Part shown: positions 17,175 to 25,193 of the stretch, one piece after another
Numbering within the stretch: position 1 is the stretch's first letter
How the letters are laid out: the number at the start of each line of letters is the position of its first letter
Assembly (NCBI GenBank): GCA_003512955.1
Contig: DOTG01000010.1
Location: forward strand, 1 to 45,937
From: Marinilabiliales bacterium
GTDB taxonomy: Bacteria; Bacteroidota; Bacteroidia; Bacteroidales; SZUA-534
DNA length: 45,937 nucleotides
Direction: 5' to 3'
Position numbers and translations under genes: made by a program
Notes under the pieces: generated by a model
Database searches by the model: none
The model's input: only the letters and a program-made list of their open reading frames with translations
What the model was told of the DNA's origin: nothing

Positions 17175-17651
17175 TTAATTTATGTTTTGGTTTAGGTGTA
17201 CTTCCATTTTAGTAACCCCTTTCTGGGCTTTACCGTTTTCCTTCATTTCAGTTACAACAGTTCCTTCAATTTTAAGCTGAATCGGCTGATCGTTGAAATT
17301 AGTATAAACAAAAACAGATTTATCGAACCTTCCGGCCCTTGAAGAATCATAGATAACTTTCACTTTGGCTACTTCCCCATTTCTAACGGGTTTCTTAGTC
17401 CATTTAGGGGTTGTGCATCCACATGAAGAGGAAACTGTGTGTATGATCAGGGGTTTCTCATCCAGATTAATCAGCTCAAAAACAAACTGGGTATGGCTGT
17501 CTTGTTTAATGGCCCCAAAGTCTTTAACTGTTTTGTTAACCATCAAAGGATAGTTTTCTAATTTAACCATGAGGTTTTGTAAGGTATCTTGCCCCGAAAC
17601 CTGTAAAAACAATGCAATGAAAACAATAATTATCAACCTCAACTTTAACAT
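17175..17651 (-). CDS. Exported DUF1573 protein
   Basis: The protein has 158 residues, with a signal peptide ending near VSGQ. The DUF1573 immunoglobulin-like fold is marked by DFGAIKQDSHTQFVFELINL, the invariant SSSCGCTTPKW and VIYDSSRAGRFDKSVFVYTNF. Such proteins are abundant in Bacteroidota; they are ASPM/SPD-2/Hydin-like beta domains with unknown partners. It leads the aminotransferase gene in an operon, though there is no obvious functional link. Confidence 0.85.
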   Translation of the reverse strand: MLKLRLIIIVFIALFLQVSGQDTLQNLMVKLENYPLMVNKTVKDFGAIKQDSHTQFVFELINLDEKPLIIHTVSSSCGCTTPKWTKKPVRNGEVAKVKVIYDSSRAGRFDKSVFVYTNFNDQPIQLKIEGTVVTEMKENGKAQKGVTKMEVHLNQNIN

Positions 17652-17673
17652 CGTAAAATCAACTAAGAGGGGG

Positions 17674-17681
17674 CAAAATTA
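17674..17681 (-). promoter_or_regulatory. Promoter -7 motif for the DUF1573-aminotransferase operon
   Basis: Read on the minus strand this is TAATTTTG, a full match to TAnnTTTG, 22 bases upstream of the ATG at 17651. I saw no good -33 element. Confidence 0.4.
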
Positions 17682-17807
17682 CAATTTTAAATAGAATCCG
17701 GTTGTAATGGGCTTCTATTATTAAACATCATCTATAGAATAGGAAAGGAATGCAATTCGTGAATAGTTACTGCGGGGATTAGGCGTCAGTGATTTTAAAT
17801 TAGTTGT

Positions 17808-18197
17808 TTACTTGCTTTTTACCATATCAGACGGGCGTATCCGCATGGCACTCCAAGTTGCATCTACTGACACCATACCAACCGGCCTTACCCCAAAAGG
17901 CTGAATCAGTTCCCACAAAATGTCGCGGTTTAAATCGGTTTTAACTTTTGAAGTTCCTTTAGGATAACAAATCCAAATGAGGCTGTCGTAAACAGTGTGC
18001 TTTAAGCAAAGCTCCATAAGTTGGGACAATAATGTAGAATCGTTTAAAAAGATGATTGCTGTGGTATTTTTAGTTCCTCCAAATTGGTTGGTATAACCTA
18101 AACTAAGAAATAACCCCTCAATTTCTTTTGGAGCATTTATGATAATTCCATTCTCAGGGAGTTTGGCTTTTTTTATAAACTCATGAATCTGTTGCAT
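17808..18197 (-). CDS. DUF3052-like protein
   Basis: This is a small cytoplasmic protein of 129 residues from the ATG at 18197. A longer frame begins at 18278 inside the hairpin downstream of purE, so I prefer the internal start, which gives the sequence QQIHEFIKKAKLP. The segment SLIWICYPKGTSKVKTDLNRD and the ending VSVDATWSAMRIRP match DUF3052, whose function is unknown. It lies 109 bases after purE, on the same strand. Confidence 0.65.
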   Translation of the reverse strand: MQQIHEFIKKAKLPENGIIINAPKEIEGLFLSLGYTNQFGGTKNTTAIIFLNDSTLLSQLMELCLKHTVYDSLIWICYPKGTSKVKTDLNRDILWELIQPFGVRPVGMVSVDATWSAMRIRPSDMVKSK

Positions 18198-18237
18198 GGC
18201 TTTTCTGCAATAGGTTAGCGGTTTTGAATGTATGATT

Positions 18238-18290
18238 AAAAAACCGAAAGACATCATTAAGATATTCTTCAATGGCATCTTTGGTTTTTT
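18238..18290 (-). terminator. Probable terminator after purE
   Basis: TCTTTGGTTTTTT at 18278-18290 pairs with AAAAAACC-G-AAAGA at 18238-18251, leaving one bulged base and a 26-base loop. On the minus strand the hairpin ends in a run of T. It would separate purE from the DUF3052 gene. Confidence 0.45.
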
Positions 18291-18306
18291 TATTGGCTTG
18301 ACCCGA

Positions 18307-18813
18307 CTAATTGGTTTTATAATCGTATTTAATGTTCTGGAGGTCCTGGTTTGCTTTAATAATCTTAAATTTCAATTCTTCCTTGTATGTAACCGTAGTT
18401 TTAAAAATTTCGGTATCACCAATGGCGAGCATTTGAGCTGCCAATATTCCGGCATTCTGGGCTCCATTAATTCCAACAGTTGCCACTGGGATTCCGGGAG
18501 GCATTTGAACAATGGAAAGCACGGCATCCATCCCTTCAAGTGAGGCATTGATGGGAACCCCAATCACAGGGATGGGGGTTAAAGCTGCAATCACACCGGG
18601 TAAATGTGCCGCCATGCCGGCCCCGGCAATAATCACCTTTATTCCCCGCTCTGCAGCTCCTTTGGCAAAAGTTTCCACCTGATCTGGTGTGCGGTGTGCC
18701 GACAGGGCGTTCATCTCAAAAGGGATACAGAAATCGTTTAAAATACTGGCAGCCTTTTCCATAATGGGCAAATCGGAGATGCTGCCCATGATTATACTTA
18801 CTTTTGGTTTCAT
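18307..18813 (-). CDS. purE: N5-carboxyaminoimidazole ribonucleotide mutase (class I PurE)
   Basis: This enzyme converts N5-CAIR to CAIR in de novo purine synthesis. It has 168 residues, the usual length. Family motifs are GSISDLPIMEKA at the N-terminus, the active-site SAHRTPDQ around residue 40, GAGMAAHLPGV near residue 66, and TPIPVIGVPI. No purK is present in the window. The gene is divergent from hpt across a 285-base gap. Confidence 0.95.
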   Translation of the reverse strand: MKPKVSIIMGSISDLPIMEKAASILNDFCIPFEMNALSAHRTPDQVETFAKGAAERGIKVIIAGAGMAAHLPGVIAALTPIPVIGVPINASLEGMDAVLSIVQMPPGIPVATVGINGAQNAGILAAQMLAIGDTEIFKTTVTYKEELKFKIIKANQDLQNIKYDYKTN

Positions 18814-19071
18814 TTTTTTGACTCTTTTTTTAATTCACTCATTTAAACACGTAGAAATGTTTATTTTCGCAGCAAATTAAATTAAAAAATAACAACTTTA
18901 GGTTTTCACACGTAATTACCAAAAACCACGATTCATAACAGCCATTTAAATTATTGGTAGTTAGTTTTTTGCAAAATTGGAAGGTTCAAAGTATGTTTAA
19001 AAACTATTTTTAGAACACGCTTTTATTTCCAAAAACTATTTCTTGTTTATTTTTTAATTGATTGATAGTCT

Positions 19072-19079
19072 TATATTTG
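19072..19079 (+). promoter_or_regulatory. Promoter -7 motif for hpt-adk
   Basis: TATATTTG fully matches TAnnTTTG and lies 20 bases before the hpt start codon. A clear -33 TTTG at the normal distance is missing. Confidence 0.45.
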
Positions 19080-19098
19080 TTTGAAATAGGTTAAAGTT

Positions 19099-19638
19099 AT
19101 GTCAAAGGAAGTTCAGGTACTTGATAAAATGTTTAAAGTTTCAATTCCATCAGAGGAGATACAGCAGTCCATTCAAAGGTTGGCGCAACAAATCAATAGC
19201 GACCTAAAAGGCAAAGAGGTCATCTTTATAGGCATCCTTAACGGGTGCTTTATGTTTGCCGGCGATTTATTTAAACACATTGATTTGGAATGCCAGATTA
19301 CCTTTCTGAAACTGGCCTCTTACCAAGGGACTTCGAGCTCGGGAAATGTTAAAAGGCTTATTGGCATCAATGAAAACATTGAAGGAAAAACCGTGGTGAT
19401 TATCGAGGATATTATTGATACAGGTAATACGTTGGATAGCATCATTAAACAGCTAAAGGGTTATGAACCTGCCGAAATTAAAGTAGCAACGCTTTTATAT
19501 AAACCTGATGCATACGAAAAGACAATACCTATTGATTATATGGCATTTAAAATCCCCAATGATTTTATTATTGGTTATGGCCTCGATTACGATGGGTTTG
19601 GACGAAATCTGAAAGATATTTATACCATCATACCTTAA
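19099..19638 (+). CDS. hpt: Hypoxanthine phosphoribosyltransferase
   Basis: This enzyme salvages hypoxanthine (and probably guanine) to the nucleotide using PRPP. It has 179 residues. The PRPP-binding loop VVIIEDIIDTGNTLDS (residues about 97-112) is canonical. FIGILNGCFMFAGDLF and the late DFIIGYGLDYDGFGRN complete the family signature. It is followed after 12 bases by adk, and the two are presumably co-transcribed. Confidence 0.95.
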   Translation: MSKEVQVLDKMFKVSIPSEEIQQSIQRLAQQINSDLKGKEVIFIGILNGCFMFAGDLFKHIDLECQITFLKLASYQGTSSSGNVKRLIGINENIEGKTVVIIEDIIDTGNTLDSIIKQLKGYEPAEIKVATLLYKPDAYEKTIPIDYMAFKIPNDFIIGYGLDYDGFGRNLKDIYTIIP

Positions 19639-19650
19639 AAGATAAAAGCC

Positions 19651-20229
19651 ATGTTTAACCTAGTCATTTTTGGGCCCCCTGGTTCGGGAAAAGGAACACA
19701 GTCTGATAAAATCATTGAAAAGTACCAATTGAAGCACCTTTCCACGGGTGATTTGTTGCGTGCTGAAAAACGCTCCGGTTCCGAGTTGGGAAAGGAGATC
19801 CAACGGATTATCGACAACGGGGAATTGGTGCCTGATGCTATGGTTCAGCAAATGGTAAAGGCGTTTGTTGAAAAAAACAAGGATGCCAATGGCTTTATTT
19901 TCGATGGCTTCCCGCGTACGGTGCAACAGGCCCAATGGTTAGATCAAATGTTGCCTGATTTCAACACCTCGGTTAGTTTGATGCTATCGCTGGATGTGGA
20001 AGAAGATGAACTGAAAAAAAGGCTTTTGTCACGTGGTGCGGTATCTGGCCGAGCCGACGACCAGAATGTCTCCATTATTGAAAACCGTATCCAAGTGTAT
20101 CACCACCAAACCATTCCTGTCATGGATTTTTATAAAAAACAGATGAAATATGCCAAAGTCGAAGGTGTTGGCGACATTGACGATATTTTTAAAAGAGTCT
20201 GTTTGACCATTGAAAAATACATGAAATAG
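19651..20229 (+). CDS. adk: Adenylate kinase
   Basis: This enzyme interconverts AMP, ADP and ATP. It has 192 residues, a short-lid type. The P-loop is FGPPGSGKGTQ (residues 7-17), followed by LKHLSTGDLLRAE, GFPRTVQQAQ and the short lid RLLSRGAVSGRADDQNVSIIENRI, which has no zinc-binding cysteines. It follows hpt closely. In related genomes obgE usually comes next, but here the chemoreceptor cassette intervenes. Confidence 0.96.
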   Translation: MFNLVIFGPPGSGKGTQSDKIIEKYQLKHLSTGDLLRAEKRSGSELGKEIQRIIDNGELVPDAMVQQMVKAFVEKNKDANGFIFDGFPRTVQQAQWLDQMLPDFNTSVSLMLSLDVEEDELKKRLLSRGAVSGRADDQNVSIIENRIQVYHHQTIPVMDFYKKQMKYAKVEGVGDIDDIFKRVCLTIEKYMK

Positions 20230-20386
20230 GAGCTCATTCCTAATACCTGCAAGTAAAATGAACTGGTTGGTCGCGGTGTGACTTTACCGTACCAGATGAT
20301 GATGTGAGATTGTTGTAAAACACTCATTTCAATAATAGAGCACCGTAACTTGTTGATAGGAACTCAACCAAAAACAGTTGGAAATC

Positions 20387-20424
20387 AAAAAGGGGGTGAC
20401 ATTGCTAGCCATCCCCTTTTTTAT
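20387..20424. terminator. Bidirectional terminator between adk and the chemoreceptor gene
   Basis: AAAAAGGGGGTG (20387-20398) and CATCCCCTTTTT (20410-20421) form a 12-base stem, including one G-U pair, with an 11-base loop and a T-run on both strands. It separates the convergent adk and chemoreceptor transcripts. Confidence 0.85.
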
Positions 20425-20445
20425 GTATTATTCCACCAAATTTTT

Positions 20446-21978
20446 TTATAACCTGAAATAACTGATCGATTCTTTTAAATGATTTGCCAAAGCAGACAAT
20501 TCATCGGCACTTGTGGCCAGTTGTTCAGCGGCATTGGCATTCTGTTGGGTAATGCTGTTAAACTGTTGGGTTGCCTGGTTAATTTGCTCAGCACCATTAC
20601 GTTGTTCTAAGCTTGATGCTGCAATCTCCTGAATCAAATGGGTATTGCGGTCAATATCGGGAACCAGGGTTTTAGCTTTGTTCCCGGCCTCGGTAGATAC
20701 TTTCAACCCTTTTTGCACCAAAACATTGATATCATCGGCAGCCAGTTTGCTACGCTCGGCCAGTTTCCTCACTTCGGCAGCAACCACTGAAAATCCTTTG
20801 CCGTGATCCCCGGCGCGTGCCGCTTCAACGGCTGCATTCAGTGCCAGAATATTGGTCTGAAAAGCAATTTCGGAGATAAATCCAATTTTTGCCGTGATTT
20901 GTCTCATCGCATCAACCGCTTCGGAAGAAAGCTGGTTGGTTTCTGATACATTTTTGGAAGTTGCCAGCGAGATTTTTTCAGTTTGTTGTGCATTGTCAGA
21001 ACTTTGCTCAATGTTGGCCAACATTTCTTCAATGGAAGCTGAAATCTGCTCTGCCGAAGCAGCCTGATCCGCGGAACCTTTCGACATGATGACCGAATTG
21101 TCTTTTACATGATGGCTGGAATCGACCAACCGATCGGCATTGTCGCTAATGTTGCTAACAACGTCCCTGATTTGTTCAGCCATTTCGCTCAAAGCACGGG
21201 CCAACTGACCAATCTCATCATGCTGCTTAATGTCCACCGTGGCCGATAAATCCCCCTTCCCAATTTCTTTGGCAAACGCTGTGCTTTTCTTTAATGGTTT
21301 GATGATGGCATTATATAAGATAATGGCAATTGAAAAAGACAATAAGAACATGATGACCGAGGAAAAGATAAGAATCCAGATATTGCTGGCAGCAGTCTGC
21401 CTCATCTTGACCAGCATGTCTTGGTTTTCAGTCTGGTATTTTGTTTCAATTACTTCAATTCCGGCAATAATCTTTTTTGAAAGCTCGATAATGTCCCCCC
21501 CTTCATTCACCATAGGTTCTACCTCAAAAAATATCATGGCATCGTTGTACGAATCAAAATCGACCAGTTTCTCCATGATTCCCCGGGTGAACAATTCCAA
21601 CGACTCAATTTGGGTAAAGATATAAGCTAACGTATCCCTATCTTTAATATCCTCCCATTTTTTGGACAGTTCATTGAGTTTTGTCTTTTCCACCTTCATA
21701 TCGGTGGCAAAAAGGTTGTTCAGCCTTACTTTATCTGGCGTGTCGGGTTGTTTATCAATGTAAACCCATCCCCGGATCAAATTCTTCGATTCATTAATTA
21801 ATCCTTTTAAATGCTGTAAAGACGCCACGGTGGGTGAGTTAATCTCACTGATGTCCTTATTCAGTTTTTGAGTATTGTAAAGGGTGCGATAGGATAATAT
21901 CGAATTAACTAAGATCACAAAAATGATAATCCCAAATCCAAATACAAGCCGTTGAGCAATTGATGTTTTGATTTTCAT
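20446..21978 (-). CDS. Methyl-accepting chemotaxis protein
   Basis: This is a transmembrane chemoreceptor of 510 residues. Helix one spans about residues 10-30, a helical-bundle periplasmic domain (4HB-type) covers about 31-193, and helix two about 195-217. A HAMP linker follows (FAKEIGKGDLSATVDIKQHDEIGQLARALSEM). The signalling domain carries the conserved tip EIAFQTNILALNAAVEAARAG and VVAAEVRKLAERS. There is no CheA-tethering pentapeptide at the C-terminus. It begins 8 bases after the stop of a YfiR-family gene, so the two are co-translated or co-transcribed; the ligand is unknown and no other chemotaxis gene is in the window. Confidence 0.93.
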   Translation of the reverse strand: MKIKTSIAQRLVFGFGIIIFVILVNSILSYRTLYNTQKLNKDISEINSPTVASLQHLKGLINESKNLIRGWVYIDKQPDTPDKVRLNNLFATDMKVEKTKLNELSKKWEDIKDRDTLAYIFTQIESLELFTRGIMEKLVDFDSYNDAMIFFEVEPMVNEGGDIIELSKKIIAGIEVIETKYQTENQDMLVKMRQTAASNIWILIFSSVIMFLLSFSIAIILYNAIIKPLKKSTAFAKEIGKGDLSATVDIKQHDEIGQLARALSEMAEQIRDVVSNISDNADRLVDSSHHVKDNSVIMSKGSADQAASAEQISASIEEMLANIEQSSDNAQQTEKISLATSKNVSETNQLSSEAVDAMRQITAKIGFISEIAFQTNILALNAAVEAARAGDHGKGFSVVAAEVRKLAERSKLAADDINVLVQKGLKVSTEAGNKAKTLVPDIDRNTHLIQEIAASSLEQRNGAEQINQATQQFNSITQQNANAAEQLATSADELSALANHLKESISYFRL

Positions 21979-21986
21979 AATTTTAC

Positions 21987-22508
21987 TTATTTAACAATGG
22001 CGTTTGAAAGGGCAGTTAAGGAGCTACTGAATTTTAATCCAAATTTATCGGCATTTGAGGCACTGATTTCGAATTTAAGTTTGTCGTCACGGACCACAAA
22101 ATTTATCATGGAACCTTTTTCGGTAGCACCTTCTGTTTCCGTAATGATTAGCGCGTTTTTACCATTCAGTTTTTGGATAACGGTAACCGCGTTTTTAGAG
22201 TAGTTTAAGTTTTTGGAGAAATAGAGAATCTGGCAATAGGTAACCTCTTCAACAGTTTTAAATTGCTTGATTACTATATTCTGGGTACCAAACCTTTTGC
22301 CGACTGTTTGCATCGAGAGCTGTTCGGTTAGAGCCGATTCCTTCAATACCCCAATCACAAAATCCCCCTCTTTGGCTGCATCGGGCCAACCAATATACCG
22401 GATGAAATTTAAGGTAAACATGGCTTTGTATTTGGCTAATTCAGTATCCTGTGCTGAAACAGTGCTACTGAATACAACTATTAAAGCCCCAAAAATAACT
22501 TTTCTCAT
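21987..22508 (-). CDS. Exported YfiR-family protein (DUF4154), copy 1
   Basis: The protein has 173 residues with a signal peptide ending near VSAQ. The family hallmark KYKAMFTLNFIRYIGWPD is near the N-terminus, and GSMINFVVRDDKLKF near the C-terminus. In Pseudomonas, YfiR is a periplasmic repressor of a membrane diguanylate cyclase. Here it sits 8 bases upstream of the chemoreceptor gene, so a role as a periplasmic sensor or modulator of that receptor is plausible but inferred. A close paralogue lies 152 bases upstream. Confidence 0.85.
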   Translation of the reverse strand: MRKVIFGALIVVFSSTVSAQDTELAKYKAMFTLNFIRYIGWPDAAKEGDFVIGVLKESALTEQLSMQTVGKRFGTQNIVIKQFKTVEEVTYCQILYFSKNLNYSKNAVTVIQKLNGKNALIITETEGATEKGSMINFVVRDDKLKFEISASNADKFGLKFSSSLTALSNAIVK

Positions 22509-22660
22509 TTATTGCTAATTGAATGTTAGTTAACAGAATGTTTAACGTATTAGTACACACATTTGTTTTTGCAAATAAATGATTTACAATAGAAAAAAAG
22601 TTGATGTTGAACTAAGCTAACCTGAACGGGATAACCGTGATTATTACATTGTTTCCATTT

Positions 22661-23179
22661 TTACTTAACGATAGCATTTGAAAGAGTGCTTAACGAAGTG
22701 CTGAATTTTAATCCGAATTTTTCAGCATTTGACGCGCTGATTTCAAATTTTAATTTGTCGTCGCGTACCACAAAGTTAATCATGGAACCACTATTAATGG
22801 CTCCCTCGCTTTCTGTAATTATAAGTGAATTACTGCCTCCAAGTTTTTGGATGATTGCTTCGGAATTTTTTGAAAAACTAACACTTCTGGAAAAAAATAG
22901 TAATTGACAATCCGTTACCTCCTCCACATTTTTAAATTCCTTAATAACAATATTCTGATACCCAAATTTTTTTCCAACGGTTTGTGTCTTCAAGTTTGCG
23001 GCCACATTGGGTTCTTTAAGAACTCCTATCACAAAATCCCCCTCTTTGGAAGCCTCGGGCCAACCAATATTCCGAATAAAATTTAAGGTAAACATCGCTT
23101 TGTATTTGGCTACATCGGCTTCTTGAGCCATAGAATGTAAGAATGCGAAAATAAACAGGAAAAGTAAAATCTTTTTCAT
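22661..23179 (-). CDS. Exported YfiR-family protein (DUF4154), copy 2
   Basis: The protein has 172 residues from the ATG at 23179, just after a TTG three codons upstream. It has a signal peptide (MKKILLFLFIFAFLHSMAQ). It is a close paralogue of copy 1: KYKAMFTLNFIR, IGWP, EGDFVIGVLKE, FGYQNIVIKEF and the C-terminal DKLKFEISASNAEKFGLKFS correspond throughout. This is a tandem duplication. It is first in the cassette on the minus strand, and no domain outside YfiR is seen. Confidence 0.85.
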   Translation of the reverse strand: MKKILLFLFIFAFLHSMAQEADVAKYKAMFTLNFIRNIGWPEASKEGDFVIGVLKEPNVAANLKTQTVGKKFGYQNIVIKEFKNVEEVTDCQLLFFSRSVSFSKNSEAIIQKLGGSNSLIITESEGAINSGSMINFVVRDDKLKFEISASNAEKFGLKFSTSLSTLSNAIVK

Positions 23180-23390
23180 AACCCTCAATTTTTGGAAAAC
23201 AACTAATTCTAAATCACGGTTTAATTCTACGATTCTCCATTTTATATGGATGAAAATGAATTGACCAACTACCCATCAATAACCAAAGAGAAAATTAAAC
23301 CCATACCCTTGGGGCTAAAGATACTATTTTTCATTTAATTGTAAAATTCTGTCCAAAAAAATTGAATAGCCGGTTTTAATAAATTGACTG

Positions 23391-23398
23391 TATATTTG
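23391..23398 (+). promoter_or_regulatory. Promoter -7 motif for obgE
   Basis: TATATTTG matches TAnnTTTG and lies 24 bases before the obgE start codon. The -33 element is not clear. Confidence 0.45.
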
Positions 23399-23422
23399 TA
23401 CCCAATTTGAAAATCAGAGGCT

Positions 23423-24412
23423 ATGTCGCAGACAAATTTTGTGGATTATGTAAAAGTGTTTTTGAGAAGTGGCAGCGGTGGTGGTGGCTCTACACACTTC
23501 CGCCGCGAAAAGTTTATCCCCAAAGGAGGCCCTGATGGAGGAAACGGAGGCCGTGGAGGACATGTTATCCTAAAAGGGAATGAGCAGCTTTGGACACTTT
23601 TACACCTGAAATACCAAAAACATATTTTCGCGGGAAATGGAGTCTCTGGCAGTGGGGCCTTAAGTACCGGTGCCGATGGCGAGGATGTAGTGATTGAGGT
23701 TCCTTTGGGTACTGTGGTAAAAGATGGCGAAACGGGTGACGAAATAATGGAGATCACCGAACATGACGAAGAAAAGATTTTGATGCCCGGAGGCCGGGGC
23801 GGTATGGGAAACGCCCACTTTAAAACAGCTACCCACCAAACACCCCGGTTCTCGCAACCCGGCGAAGAAGGAATTGAGGGTTGGCGTGTACTGGAACTGA
23901 AACTGCTGGCCGATGTTGGCTTGGTAGGTTTCCCAAATGCCGGAAAATCCACGCTCCTTTCGGTTGTTTCGGCGGCAAAGCCTAAAATTGCCGATTATGC
24001 CTTTACCACGCTGGTTCCCAATCTGGGCATCGTTTCGTACCGTGATAACCGTTCGTTTGTAATGGCCGACATCCCCGGGATTATTGAAGGGGCCCACGAA
24101 GGGAAAGGTTTGGGGCTGCGGTTCCTACGCCATATTGAACGCAACTCCATGTTGCTTTTTATGATTCCTGCCGACAGTAAAGACATCCAAAAAGAGTATG
24201 CTATTTTGGTAAACGAACTCAAACTTTACAATCCCGAATTACTTGACAAACGGAGGATACTTGCCATTTCAAAAGCGGATATGCTGGATGAGGAACTGAT
24301 ATGGGAGATGAAAAACGAAATGCCCGATATACCTTATTTATTTATTTCGTCGGTAGCACAACAAGGCATCACGGAATTAAAAGATTTAATTTGGAAGGTG
24401 CTTAACGAATAG
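23423..24412 (+). CDS. obgE: Obg GTPase, ribosome assembly factor
   Basis: This GTP-binding protein acts in large ribosomal subunit maturation and stress. It has 329 residues. The N-terminal glycine-rich Obg domain (FLRSGSGGGGSTHFRREKFIPKGGPDGGNGGRGG) runs to about 158. The G domain shows GFPNAGKSTLL (G1), DIPGIIEGA (G3), SKAD (G4) and SSVAQ (G5). The optional C-terminal OCT domain is absent. The next gene starts 5 bases after the stop. Confidence 0.96.
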   Translation: MSQTNFVDYVKVFLRSGSGGGGSTHFRREKFIPKGGPDGGNGGRGGHVILKGNEQLWTLLHLKYQKHIFAGNGVSGSGALSTGADGEDVVIEVPLGTVVKDGETGDEIMEITEHDEEKILMPGGRGGMGNAHFKTATHQTPRFSQPGEEGIEGWRVLELKLLADVGLVGFPNAGKSTLLSVVSAAKPKIADYAFTTLVPNLGIVSYRDNRSFVMADIPGIIEGAHEGKGLGLRFLRHIERNSMLLFMIPADSKDIQKEYAILVNELKLYNPELLDKRRILAISKADMLDEELIWEMKNEMPDIPYLFISSVAQQGITELKDLIWKVLNE

Positions 24413-24417
24413 TCCTG

Positions 24418-25005
24418 TTGATAGAATCGCTGGAACATATCGATCATCGGCTTTTATTGCTCATCAATGGATTTCACAGCCCGTTGGCCGATACCTTGAT
24501 GACGGCAATTAGCGGAACCATCATCTGGATTCCGTTGTATCTTTTGTTTGCTGCCTTATTGATAAAAAAAGAACGCTCGCGGGTTTGGGTACCCCTGCTT
24601 TTTGTGGTTTTATTGATTACACTCAGCGACCAGATTTCGGTACATCTTTTAAAAGACACCGTTCAACGTTACCGCCCTTGCCACAATTTGGAACTGAGGG
24701 ACACCTTGCATTTGCTGGAAGGGGCTTGCAAAGGGAAATATGGGTTTGTATCTTCACATGCAGCCAACACCTTTGTATTGGCCACTTTTTTATTGCTCCT
24801 TTTTCGTAAAAGATGGACTATTCTCCTGTTATTCTGGGCGCTGTTGGTTTCCTACAGCCGTGTGTATTTAGGGGTGCATTACCCTTCCGATGTTGCGGTT
24901 GGTGCGCTTTTGGGCATGTTACTGGCATTCATCGTTTTTCGTTTCTATCGGCAGTCCGAAGATTTTTTTCACATAATCCAATTTAAAAAGAACCTGAAAG
25001 GATAG
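24418..25005 (+). CDS. PAP2-family membrane phosphatase
   Basis: This is a membrane-bound phosphatase probably acting on lipid phosphates such as undecaprenyl pyrophosphate or phosphatidic acid. It has 195 residues with about five or six helices. The three acid-phosphatase motifs are present: KDTVQRYRPCH (motif 1), SSHAANTF (motif 2) and SRVYLGVHYPSDV (motif 3). The start is a TTG at 24418, 5 bases after obgE; no ATG gives the first conserved segment, so I keep the TTG. It is probably translated with obgE. Confidence 0.88.
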   Translation: MIESLEHIDHRLLLLINGFHSPLADTLMTAISGTIIWIPLYLLFAALLIKKERSRVWVPLLFVVLLITLSDQISVHLLKDTVQRYRPCHNLELRDTLHLLEGACKGKYGFVSSHAANTFVLATFLLLLFRKRWTILLLFWALLVSYSRVYLGVHYPSDVAVGALLGMLLAFIVFRFYRQSEDFFHIIQFKKNLKG

Positions 25006-25123
25006 AATAAATAAACCTTGTTGAAACCGAGGAAAAGCTCCGCAAATAACAGCGAACCATACAAATTTCAAAAGATCTGAATTCCCAATTCCCTTCCCAC
25101 AAAAATATCCCCATATTTAGGGA

Positions 25124-25154
25124 TTTCAAACCCCACGGAGGTAGGGTATTTTTG
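25124..25154 (+). promoter_or_regulatory. Bacteroidota-type promoter for the porin gene
   Basis: TATTTTTG at 25147-25154 fully matches TAnnTTTG. TTTC at 25124-25127 is a 3-of-4 match to TTTG with a 19-base spacer. ATCCC and GGGAT arms just upstream (25106-25124) could be an operator. The ATG at 25194 is 39 bases downstream. Confidence 0.5.
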
Positions 25155-25193
25155 CACCGAAACAATAAGACAAAACTTATAAAAGGTACAAAA

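Noticed and set aside
18198..18278. Longer start for the DUF3052-like gene
   Set aside because: It begins within the hairpin that appears to terminate purE, and the family match starts later.
23446..23952. Long open frame on the minus strand inside obgE
   Set aside because: It lies opposite the glycine-rich Obg domain, gives Pro/Ser-rich low-complexity sequence and matches no family; it is a shadow.
25152..25193. Longer porin start adding 14 residues
   Set aside because: It starts on the -7 promoter motif and would bury the signal peptide.
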